A DNA stretch of 5,739 bases from Verrucomicrobiota bacterium (GTDB lineage: Bacteria; Verrucomicrobiota; Verrucomicrobiia; Limisphaerales; AV2), in contig QHPA01000277.1 in assembly GCA_003218935.1 (NCBI GenBank), positions 1 through 5,739 of the forward strand. Reading direction: 5' to 3'. The position numbers and the translations under genes were made by a program. The first letter of the stretch is position 1. Each line of letters opens with the position of its first letter. This document shows, piece by piece, positions 1 through 4,889 of the stretch. The notes below the pieces were generated by a model. The model made no database searches. It was not told the origin of the DNA and was given only the letters and a program-made list of their open reading frames with translations.

Positions 1-469
1 CGCCGGCGCCGCCGAACGCGCCGACCTTGCCGCCTTTGAGGAACGGGCAGATGAGGTCAATGACCTTAATGCCCGTGACCAGCACTTGCGGCGACGTGGA
101 CTGGTCCACGAGCGGCGGCGCGCTACGGTGAATCGGGTTGTATTTGTCCGGCTTCACCGGGCCTTGCTCGTCCACGGGATCACCAGTGACGTTGAACACG
201 CGGCCCATGACGCCTTCGCCGACGGGCATGGAGATGGGCTTGCCGGAATCGATGACTTCGTAGCCGCGCTTGAGCCCTTCACTGGAGCCCATGGCGACGG
301 TACGGACCCAATTGTCGCCGAGGTGCTGCTCGACTTCGAGCGTGAGCCTGGTGGTCTTGCCCAACACCTGGAACTCGACGGTAAGGGCATTGTAAATCGC
401 GGGGAGCTGGCCGGCGAACTCGACGTCCACGACCGGGCCGATGACTTGAACGATTTTGCCTTTGTTCAT
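1..469 (-). CDS. atpD: F1 ATP synthase subunit beta, N-terminal part (partial)
   Basis: Beta is the catalytic subunit of the F1 head and makes ATP at three alpha/beta interfaces on the cytoplasmic face of the membrane. The visible 156 residues begin [18 protein letters not shown], the typical start of the beta-barrel crown domain (about residues 1-80). [20 protein letters not shown] (81-100) leads into the nucleotide-binding domain. The window ends inside the Walker A loop: FGGAG (152-156) is the first half of the family motif GGAGVGKT. The residue before it is Ala (KVGAFGGAG), where many bacteria have Leu. The start is the ATG at 469-467, only 7 bases after the atpG stop. No good Shine-Dalgarno is visible, so translational coupling to atpG is likely. 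The gene is truncated by the window edge, not visibly broken. Identification is very secure. Confidence 0.98.
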   Translation of the reverse strand, partial: MNKGKIVQVIGPVVDVEFAGQLPAIYNALTVEFQVLGKTTRLTLEVEQHLGDNWVRTVAMGSSEGLKRGYEVIDSGKPISMPVGEGVMGRVFNVTGDPVDEQGPVKPDKYNPIHRSAPPLVDQSTSPQVLVTGIKVIDLICPFLKGGKVGAFGGAG

Positions 470-476
470 GTGATTG

Positions 477-1361
477 TCAGTTGCCCACCGCCATCTGGGC
501 GGTGGTGATTTCCAAAAGTTCTTTGGTGATATTGGCCTGGCGGAGTTTGTTGTATTCGAGTGTCAGGTCCTTGATCAACTCGTTTGCGTTGTCGGTGGCG
601 TTCTTCATGGCCACCATGCGGGCGCTGTACTCGCTCGCCTTGGCTTCGAGCAGAATCTGGTAAACCTGAAAGTTCAAATAGTGCGGCAGCAACGAGCCGA
701 GCACCTGGTCGGCGCCCGGTTCAAACAGAAATTCCGTCGCGCCTTTGAGCAGCTTGAAACTGTCCGCCGGGCCTTCTTCCAACTCCGCGTGCACCGCCTT
801 GATCTCGCCCACCGGCAACAGCGACCGCGCCTCCGGCTTTTGCACGAGCGTGGAGATGAAATTGGTGAAGAGAATGTCCGCCGCGTCGGCTTCCCCTTTG
901 ATGAACAGCTCCTGCGCGAATCTGGATATGGCACGCGCCTCGCTGAACAACGGCGCGTCCTTGTACGTGAACTCCGCGGCGAGTTGCCGTTTGGTGCGCG
1001 CCACGAACTGCGACGCTTTCCTGCCGGCGGTGATGTAAACGGTCGTATCTTTGGGAAACTTCACAGCTTCACGAAGCAGATTCGAGTTGAGCGCGCCACA
1101 CAAACCCTTGTCCGTGCTGACCACGATCACAGCGCGTTTCCTGATCTCGCGCACCTCCATCAGCGGGTGGGTGAAATCGCCCGCGTTCGCGGCCACTTCA
1201 GCGAGCACCTCGTTCATGAGCGACGCGTAAGGGCGCCCGGCGAGCGCGGCCTGCTGGGCCTTGCGCATCTTGGCCGCCGCCACCATCTGCATCGCTTTGG
1301 TGATCTGCGACGTGTTCCGGATCGACTTGATGCGTCGTCGTAAATCGCGGGTGCTCGGCAT
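477..1361 (-). CDS. atpG: F1 ATP synthase subunit gamma
   Basis: Gamma is the central shaft of F1. Its two terminal helices form a coiled coil inside the alpha3beta3 ring and couple c-ring rotation to catalysis. The protein has 294 residues, normal for bacterial gamma. The N-terminal helix reads [20 protein letters not shown] (8-27) and continues AAAKMRKAQ. The conserved Rossmann-like core strand [19 protein letters not shown] is at residues 78-96. The C-terminal helix includes [20 protein letters not shown] and ends at MAVGN. The ATG at 1361-1359 is the natural start because it gives the family N-terminus exactly. It lies 6 bases after the stop of the ORF6N gene. The sequence before it (TAATTCCCC, where TAA is that stop) has no Shine-Dalgarno, so initiation probably depends on ribosomes finishing the inserted gene. 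No frameshift or missing block was seen. Confidence 0.98.
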   Translation of the reverse strand: MPSTRDLRRRIKSIRNTSQITKAMQMVAAAKMRKAQQAALAGRPYASLMNEVLAEVAANAGDFTHPLMEVREIRKRAVIVVSTDKGLCGALNSNLLREAVKFPKDTTVYITAGRKASQFVARTKRQLAAEFTYKDAPLFSEARAISRFAQELFIKGEADAADILFTNFISTLVQKPEARSLLPVGEIKAVHAELEEGPADSFKLLKGATEFLFEPGADQVLGSLLPHYLNFQVYQILLEAKASEYSARMVAMKNATDNANELIKDLTLEYNKLRQANITKELLEITTAQMAVGN

Positions 1362-1367
1362 GGGGAA

Positions 1368-1931
1368 TTATCGGTTCGTTGTCTGCTTCACTCGATACGA
1401 GTAAGCCTGCTCTTTCACGTGAAAACCAATCTCGCGCCGGGCCGGCTCCGCCGGTTCGAGCAGTTGCCGAATGGCTTCGAACAATGTGGCGATGGATTCG
1501 TCCTGGCTGTCCAGGCGGTTCTCCAACTCGGCAAATTTTTGGGCGATTTTTTTGTTCGAGGCGAGCTGTTCGCGCAGGTAAACAAAAGCGCGCACGACCC
1601 GCACGCTCGCTTCGATGGCCAGCGGACTGTTCAACACACTGGCCAGCATGATGGCGCCGTGCTCGGTAAAAACCCGCGGCGGAGTTTGACGCCCTCCGCG
1701 GCCGGTTTTTGAAATCACAGATTGTGATATCAAAGCTGCAAGTTCTTGTCGCGTAAGTTGAAACGCGAAGTCCGCGGGGAATCGTTTGGAGTTCCGTTTC
1801 AGCGCCTGGTTCAACTGGCCGGTCGTGACGCGATAAATCCGAGCCAAATCCGAATCCAGCATGACACGCTGCCCGCGGATAGTGAGGATCAGGTTCTCAA
1901 TCATCACTGCGGCTTCGTTGGCCATAGACAT
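1368..1931 (-). CDS. ORF6N-domain DNA-binding protein inserted in the atp operon
   Basis: This is a predicted DNA-binding protein of the ORF6N family (Pfam ORF6N, a phage-associated relative of KilA-N and BRO-N). It is not an ATP synthase subunit. From the ATG at 1931 it has 187 residues. IENLILTIRGQRVMLDSDLA (11-30) is the family opening, followed by LNQALKRNSKRFPADFAFQL (40-59) and VFTEHGAIMLASVLNS (87-102). Residues of about 120-158 (LREQLASNKKIAQKFAELEN onward) look like a coiled coil, probably for oligomerisation. IGFHVKE (168-174) is where such proteins commonly end, but here 13 further residues follow. A GTG at 1958 in the same frame and an ATG at 1925 are alternative starts. The GTG sits in a small stem next to the atpA stop, so ATG 1931 is preferred. 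The gene is co-directional with its neighbours and 6 bases from atpG, so it must be co-transcribed. Its role here is unknown. Family membership is firm and function is not. Confidence 0.88.
   Translation of the reverse strand: MSMANEAAVMIENLILTIRGQRVMLDSDLARIYRVTTGQLNQALKRNSKRFPADFAFQLTRQELAALISQSVISKTGRGGRQTPPRVFTEHGAIMLASVLNSPLAIEASVRVVRAFVYLREQLASNKKIAQKFAELENRLDSQDESIATLFEAIRQLLEPAEPARREIGFHVKEQAYSYRVKQTTNR
1715..1727. promoter_or_regulatory. Perfect dyad inside the ORF6N gene
   Basis: TCACA-GAT-TGTGA is a perfect 5+3+5 dyad in the part of the gene coding for ISQSVIS. Its first 11 bases match the dyad ahead of the gene at 1945-1955. It may be a second binding site or may simply reflect coding sequence. 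Confidence 0.22.
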
Positions 1932-1942
1932 TGTTCGCGTCC

Positions 1943-1959
1943 GGTCACAGATTGTCACC
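1943..1959. promoter_or_regulatory. Possible operator ahead of the ORF6N gene
   Basis: The plus strand reads GGTCACAGATTGTCACC, an imperfect dyad ending 12 bases before the ATG at 1931. Its core TCACAGATTGT recurs inside the gene at 1715-1725, where it is part of the perfect dyad TCACAGATTGTGA. A repeated dyad at and within a gene for a DNA-binding protein suggests self-binding, but chance is not excluded. Confidence 0.25.
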
Positions 1960-1975
1960 GCTTAACGGGGCGGTG
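1956..1975. other. Small stem-loop just after the atpA stop
   Basis: CACCGC (1956-1961) and GCGGTG (1970-1975) form a 6-bp stem with an 8-base loop, 7 bases after the atpA stop. No T-run follows. It covers the alternative GTG start (1958) of the ORF6N gene and so argues weakly for the ATG at 1931. It could be a remnant of the original atpA-atpG gap. Confidence 0.4.
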
Positions 1976-1982
1976 CTCTCGT

Positions 1983-3419
1983 TTACTTGTAGGTTTGCTT
2001 GAACTCCGTCACCGCCGCCTTCAATTCCGCCGTCAGCGCGTCGCTCAACGCCTTCTCTTTCGCAAGCTTCGCCATCAGCGCCGATTTCCGCGTCGTCAGG
2101 TATTCCGTCAGTTTGTTCTGGCAATCTTTGATTTTCTCCACGGCCACGTCGTCGAAGTAACCGTTCTGGGCGGTCCAGAGGATGGCGGCCTGCGCTTCGA
2201 CTGATATCGGGTTGTACTGTGGCTGCTTGAAAACTTCGACAATGCGCTTGCCGCGCTCGATCTTGGCCTGCGTCGCCGCGTCGAGATCGGACCCAAACTG
2301 GGCGAACGCAGCCAGTTCGCGGAACTGCGCGAGGTCAAGCTTGATGCGGCCGGCGACCTGTTTCATCGCCTTGATCTGCGCCGCCGAACCGACGCGCGAC
2401 ACTGACAGACCGACCGATATCGCCGGGCGCACGCCCTGATAAAACAAGTCCGTCTCCAGATAAATCTGGCCGTCGGTGATCGAGATGACGTTCGTAGGGA
2501 TGTAAGCCGAGACGTCGCCGAGTTGCGTTTCGATGATGGGCAGCGCCGTCAGCGAACCATTGCCGTATTTCTCGTTCAAGCGCGCGGAGCGTTCGAGCAA
2601 ACGGCTGTGGAGATAGAACACGTCGCCGGGATAGGCCTCACGGCCGGACGGGCGCTTCAACACGAGCGACACCTGGCGATACGCCACGGCGTGCTTGGAC
2701 AGATCGTCAAAAATAATGAGCGCGTCCATGCCGTTGTCCATGAACCATTCGCCCATCGCGCAACCGGCGAACGGCGCGAGGTACTGGTTGGTGGCGGAGT
2801 CGGACGCGGAAGCGACCACGACGATGGTGTACGGCATGGCGCCGGCCTCTTCGAGCACGTTGATGACGCGCGCGATGTTCGACTGCTTCTGGCCCACTCC
2901 GACGTAAATGCTGTAAAGCGGGCGATACTCCTTGTCGCCCGCGGCTTCGGCAGCCTTGTTCAACCGCGCGTTGCTGATGATGGTGTCGATGCCGATCGTC
3001 GTCTTGCCCGTGGAACGGTCCCCGATGATGAGTTCGCGCTGGCCGCGGCCGATCGGAATCATCGCGTCAATGGCCATGATGCCCGTTTGCACCGGCTGAC
3101 TGACCGACTTGCGCCGGATGATGCCAGGCGCGATTTTTTCCACCGGATAACTCGTTTCGTTCTTAACGGGCCCTTTGCCGTCCACCGGCTGGCCGAGCGT
3201 GTTGACGACGCGGCCAAGCAGACCTTTGCCAACCGGCACTTGGAGGAGCTTGCCCGTGGTGCGGACTTCCTGCCCTTCCTTGACGCTGGTGTAATCGCCG
3301 AGAATGATGGCGCCCGCCACGCCGTCGCCGATTTCGCGCACGGCGCCGACGTTTTGCTTCGCGACCGAGGTTTTCACACCCGCGATCTGGGCTTCGATTT
3401 CCTGTAATAGGTTGCTCAT
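1983..3419 (-). CDS. atpA: F1 ATP synthase subunit alpha, lacking part of the N-terminal beta-barrel
   Basis: Alpha alternates with beta in the F1 head, binds non-catalytic nucleotide and supplies the arginine finger to the catalytic site. Visible motifs are Walker A GDRSTGKT (133-140), [11 protein letters not shown] (171-181), Walker B-like [17 protein letters not shown] (233-249), [20 protein letters not shown] (288-307) and SVSRVG with the finger arginine at R342. The start is the ATG at 3419-3417 behind an AGGAA ribosome site. An in-frame ATG at 3590 would read through atpH and the repeat array and is not credible. The protein has 478 residues against about 500-515 for the family. The shortfall is local: IGDGVA (30-35) joins directly to [14 protein letters not shown] (36-49), and the usual roughly 32-residue stretch between them (RIHGL...GE...ALNLE...V) is absent without a frameshift. 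The rest aligns well from memory with E. coli alpha. Whether this copy works is uncertain. An assembly error is possible. Confidence 0.96.
   Translation of the reverse strand: MSNLLQEIEAQIAGVKTSVAKQNVGAVREIGDGVAGAIILGDYTSVKEGQEVRTTGKLLQVPVGKGLLGRVVNTLGQPVDGKGPVKNETSYPVEKIAPGIIRRKSVSQPVQTGIMAIDAMIPIGRGQRELIIGDRSTGKTTIGIDTIISNARLNKAAEAAGDKEYRPLYSIYVGVGQKQSNIARVINVLEEAGAMPYTIVVVASASDSATNQYLAPFAGCAMGEWFMDNGMDALIIFDDLSKHAVAYRQVSLVLKRPSGREAYPGDVFYLHSRLLERSARLNEKYGNGSLTALPIIETQLGDVSAYIPTNVISITDGQIYLETDLFYQGVRPAISVGLSVSRVGSAAQIKAMKQVAGRIKLDLAQFRELAAFAQFGSDLDAATQAKIERGKRIVEVFKQPQYNPISVEAQAAILWTAQNGYFDDVAVEKIKDCQNKLTEYLTTRKSALMAKLAKEKALSDALTAELKAAVTEFKQTYK
3300..3330 (-). other. Junction of an apparent in-frame deletion in atpA
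   Basis: The join lies near bases 3314/3315, between Ala35 and Gly36 of alpha. Before it is IGDGVA, which in other alpha subunits continues into a conserved strand pair with a G-E-M core. After it is GAIILGDY, which normally follows NLE-x-x-x-V. About 32 codons are missing compared with E. coli alpha and the reading frame is kept. The local bases GTGGCGGGCGCC allow a short-homology join (GTGGCG against the expected GTGGGCG). This is inferred from family knowledge because no intact homologue is in the window. Confidence 0.75.
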
Positions 3420-3422
3420 AAA

Positions 3423-3427
3423 TTCCT
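3423..3427 (-). promoter_or_regulatory. Ribosome binding site of atpA
   Basis: On the minus strand AGGAA is followed by TTT and then the ATG at 3419. It is the only good Shine-Dalgarno near the start and fixes the alpha N-terminus at [10 protein letters not shown] rather than at the in-frame upstream ATG at 3590. Confidence 0.7.
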
Positions 3428-3501
3428 GTCCGTCGTCCGTGGTCCGTCGTCGGTTGCCAGACCCGCGAGTAACAACTGACAACGGACAACCGACCACTGA
3501 C
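3428..3501. repeat. Two inverted arrays of four GTCNGTN heptads
   Basis: Bases 3428-3455 hold four exact-register heptads of the form GTCNGTN on the plus strand (for example GTCCGTC, GTCGGTT). Bases 3474-3501 hold four more on the minus strand (for example GTCAGTG, GTCGGTT). An 18-base spacer (3456-3473) separates them. Each arm is exactly 28 bases. Paired across the spacer, they match at roughly 22 of 28 positions, so the transcript could form a long imperfect hairpin. The arrays fill most of the 85-base atpH-atpA gap and stop just short of the atpH stop (3505) and the atpA ribosome site. Similar heptanucleotide repeats are known from cyanobacteria and appear in other genomes. No CRISPR-type spacing is present. 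Confidence 0.85.
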
Positions 3502-3504
3502 GAA

Positions 3505-3897
3505 TCAAAAACTTTCCGCCAACGCAGCCAGGCGCGCGCGGATGCTGCCGTCGTAAACGTCACTGCCCACTTGCACGCGCAGGCCGCCAATTAAATCCGG
3601 ATTCTGCGCAAATGAAACGTTCAGCCCCGGACCGTAGCGACGCGCCAGGTTCGTCTGCGCGCCGGTGCGCAGGTTTTCCGGGAGTTGAATCGCGCTTTCG
3701 ATTCCGGCCGTGCGGCGCGCGACGTCCAATCTCACCAACCGCTGGAAGTGCGATAGAATCGCCAGGTAGCCTCGCGGCTTTTGCGCGATGACTTGCTGCA
3801 CCACCTGGCGCACGCGGTTTTCGTCAAGCAAACCGTTCACGAGGCAACTGCGGAACAGTTGTTTGGCACCGCGCCTTGCCTGTTTGGTTATTTTCAT
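3505..3897 (-). CDS. atpH: F1 ATP synthase subunit delta, compact form
   Basis: Delta (the OSCP counterpart) ties the top of F1 to the peripheral stalk formed by subunit b. The protein has 130 residues, against about 175-180 in E. coli. The N-terminal [20 protein letters not shown] corresponds to helix 1 of the usual six-helix bundle. Residues of about 26-68 resemble helix 2 and the last bundle helices, so roughly 45 residues of the middle seem absent. The C-terminal signature is strong: [20 protein letters not shown] (99-118) followed by IRARLAAL (119-126). The ATG at 3897 is chosen because the longer reading frame from 3951 only adds a translation of the palindromic repeat (ending GGRRPPLQ). 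No Shine-Dalgarno is present because the repeat ends one base before the start codon. The gene stops 85 bases before atpA. The short form may be normal for the lineage. Confidence 0.93.
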   Translation of the reverse strand: MKITKQARRGAKQLFRSCLVNGLLDENRVRQVVQQVIAQKPRGYLAILSHFQRLVRLDVARRTAGIESAIQLPENLRTGAQTNLARRYGPGLNVSFAQNPDLIGGLRVQVGSDVYDGSIRARLAALAESF

Positions 3898-3898
3898 T

Positions 3899-3965
3899 TG
3901 TAGCGGCGGTCTGCGACCGCCGGGATTACGCTGCGCCAATGCGACGGTCATAGACCGCCGCTACA
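3899..3965. repeat. 67-bp palindromic intergenic repeat between atpF and atpH
   Basis: Arm one (3899-3922, beginning TGTAGCGGCGGTCT) and arm two (3942-3965, ending AGACCGCCGCTACA) are inverted copies of each other over 24 bases with three mismatches. They surround a 19-base loop (3923-3941). The element fills the 70-base gap almost exactly, 2 bases from the atpF stop and 1 base from the atpH start. The compact palindrome resembles REP-type or miniature mobile elements. The spurious peptide GGRRPPLQ read from its end is one I associate with repeats in Verrucomicrobia and relatives (from memory, not searched). No encoded protein or clear target duplication is visible. Confidence 0.88.
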
Positions 3966-3967
3966 GT

Positions 3968-4519
3968 TCACGCCGCCAGTTGCCGGTTCGTTTCTTCGGC
4001 GAGCCGCTGCTGGTCTTCTACCGTTAAAATCTTGCCGCTCACTTTGGCAGTCGTTTCGACCACCAGCCTTCCGACCTCGCGCTTCAACTCGGCCATCATG
4101 CGTGCATGATCCTGCGCAGCGGCTTCGCGGGCCCTGGCGATGATCTGCTCCGCGGCCGCGATGGCCTTTTGCGTTTCCTGTTCCTGCACCCGCGCCGCGG
4201 CCGCGCGGGCCTCTTCGATCAGTTTGTTGGCCTGGAGGTTGGTTTGATTCAGGACTTCCTGTCGTGCGGCTTCGGTCCTGGCGAGTTCGGCCTTGATTTT
4301 TTCCGCGTTGGCCAACCCTTCAGCAATCCGCTGCTTGCGCTCTTCGAGCACTTTCAAAATGGGTTTGTAGGCGAATACAGTGAGGACGCCGGCGACAATG
4401 AGAAAGTTGATGACTTGCGCGCCGAAATGTGCCCAATCAAAACCAAACTTTTCCGCTGTCTCTTTGGCTGTTTGTGCCAGGTCGCCGGCAATATCGGCGA
4501 ATAGGATAAACTGACTCAT
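3968..4519 (-). CDS. atpF: Fo ATP synthase subunit b
   Basis: Subunit b forms the peripheral stalk that holds the alpha3beta3 head still against rotor torque. The protein has 183 residues from the ATG at 4519. A 25-residue N-terminal segment comes first, then one membrane helix at about 33-50 (GAQVINFLIVAGVLTVFA), then the usual YKPILKVLEERKQRIAEGL (51-69). The rest is a long charged, alanine-rich coiled coil ending in EETNRQLAA. The C-terminal LVVETTAKVSGKILT is the part that meets delta. An in-frame GTG at 4546 would add nine residues but falls inside the hairpin at 4543-4567, so the ATG is preferred. The ribosome site (AAAGAAAT) is weak. The stop is 2 bases from the palindromic repeat before atpH. 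A second b-type gene (b') is not present in the window. Confidence 0.96.
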   Translation of the reverse strand: MSQFILFADIAGDLAQTAKETAEKFGFDWAHFGAQVINFLIVAGVLTVFAYKPILKVLEERKQRIAEGLANAEKIKAELARTEAARQEVLNQTNLQANKLIEEARAAAARVQEQETQKAIAAAEQIIARAREAAAQDHARMMAELKREVGRLVVETTAKVSGKILTVEDQQRLAEETNRQLAA

Positions 4520-4542
4520 AATTATTTCTTTGTTAACGCGAA

Positions 4543-4567
4543 GCACGGAGCCAATCCGGCTCCGTGC
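4543..4567. other. 10-bp perfect hairpin between atpE and atpF
   Basis: GCACGGAGCC (4543-4552) and GGCTCCGTGC (4558-4567) form a perfect 10-bp stem with a 5-base loop. It lies 22 bases after the atpE stop and 23 bases before the atpF start. No T-run follows on the minus strand (TTCGCGTTAAC), so it is not a typical intrinsic terminator. An mRNA-stabilising or processing structure after the highly needed c-subunit gene is plausible. Confidence 0.7.
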
Positions 4568-4583
4568 CCCGACAGGTTTATAG

Positions 4584-4597
4584 CTCCGGCTACGGAG
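4584..4597. other. Small stem-loop over the atpE stop codon
   Basis: CTCCG (4584-4588) and CGGAG (4593-4597) pair around GCTA (4589-4592), which contains the atpE stop at 4590-4592. The 5-bp stem is short and may be chance, but it stands directly before the 10-bp hairpin at 4543-4567. Confidence 0.35.
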
Positions 4598-4820
4598 AGG
4601 GAGCCGCCTTCACGAGGAAGAGGGCATAGAACACGATGGCTTCGGCGAACGCGATGGCCAGGATCGATTGCACCAGGATTTTGGTTGAAGCGCCGGGATT
4701 GCGTCCCACAGCTTCCGAAGCCTTCATGCCGATGAACCCTACGCCGATGGCCGCGCCGAGCGCCGCCAGACCGACGTGCAGGTTGCCGCTCAATCCTTCT
4801 GCCAGCATGGGCATTAACAT
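4590..4820 (-). CDS. atpE: Fo ATP synthase subunit c
   Basis: Subunit c is the ring-forming proteolipid of the rotor, and each copy carries one ion across the membrane. The protein has 76 residues with two membrane hairpin helices. Helix 1 is about residues 14-36 with the glycine pattern GAAIGVGFIG (22-31). The polar loop is GRNPGA (39-44), in place of the common RQP. Helix 2 is about 48-70, with the ion-binding glutamate E60 in AFAEAIVFYALFL (57-69). The residue after E60 is Ala, and the helix 1 position facing it is Val rather than Gln. The set of Na+ ligands known from Ilyobacter is therefore absent and H+ coupling is predicted. ATG codons occur at residues 1, 3 and 5. The first is chosen because AAAGGA lies 7 bases before it. 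The gene follows atpB after 69 bases. Confidence 0.97.
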   Translation of the reverse strand: MLMPMLAEGLSGNLHVGLAALGAAIGVGFIGMKASEAVGRNPGASTKILVQSILAIAFAEAIVFYALFLVKAAPSP

Positions 4821-4827
4821 ACGTTTG

Positions 4828-4833
4828 TCCTTT
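4828..4833 (-). promoter_or_regulatory. Strong ribosome binding site of atpE
   Basis: AAAGGA on the minus strand lies 7 bases before the ATG at 4820. It is the best ribosome site in the window, which fits the need for about ten or more c subunits per enzyme, and it selects the first of three closely spaced ATG codons. Confidence 0.75.
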
Positions 4834-4840
4834 CGTTTTC

Positions 4841-4878
4841 TCAGCGGCTCCCGCGATTGAACACGGTCGAACCGCTGA
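4841..4878. other. Weak inverted repeat in the atpB-atpE gap
   Basis: TCAGCGG (4841-4847) and CCGCTGA (4872-4878) are perfect 7-base inverted copies with a 24-base loop. The structure would sit just before the atpE ribosome site. The long loop makes it weak. It is reported as a possible leader structure only. Confidence 0.35.
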
Positions 4879-4889
4879 AATTCTGAATT

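Noticed and set aside
474..1343. Long plus-strand open frame of 289 codons opposite atpG
   Set aside because: It is an antisense shadow of a gene with clear gamma-subunit homology. Its translation is Arg/His-rich with no recognisable domain.
1368..1931. Toxin-antitoxin module or an unusual ATP synthase accessory subunit
   Set aside because: There is only one gene with no partner. The sequence matches ORF6N DNA-binding proteins and has no membrane segment or link to known AtpI, AtpZ or epsilon proteins.
1368..1982. Insertion sequence or transposon around the ORF6N gene
   Set aside because: No transposase, terminal inverted repeats or clear target duplication could be found at its flanks.
2523..3407. 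Long plus-strand open frame of 294 codons opposite atpA
   Set aside because: It is an antisense shadow caused by high GC. The minus strand has all alpha-subunit motifs.
3428..3501. CRISPR array
   Set aside because: Repeats are 7 bases, contiguous and without unique spacers.
3420..3590. Upstream in-frame extension of atpA from an ATG at 3590
   Set aside because: It would overlap the end of atpH and translate the heptad repeats. The ATG at 3419 has a ribosome site and gives the family N-terminus.
3898..3951. Upstream extension of atpH from an ATG at 3951
   Set aside because: The extra 18 residues are only a translation of the palindromic repeat.
4543..4567. Intrinsic terminator after atpE
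   Set aside because: The stem is strong, but no T-run follows and essential operon genes continue downstream.
4590..4820. Sodium-translocating c subunit
   Set aside because: The helix 1 glutamine and the Ser/Thr after the ion-site glutamate are missing. Ala follows E60.
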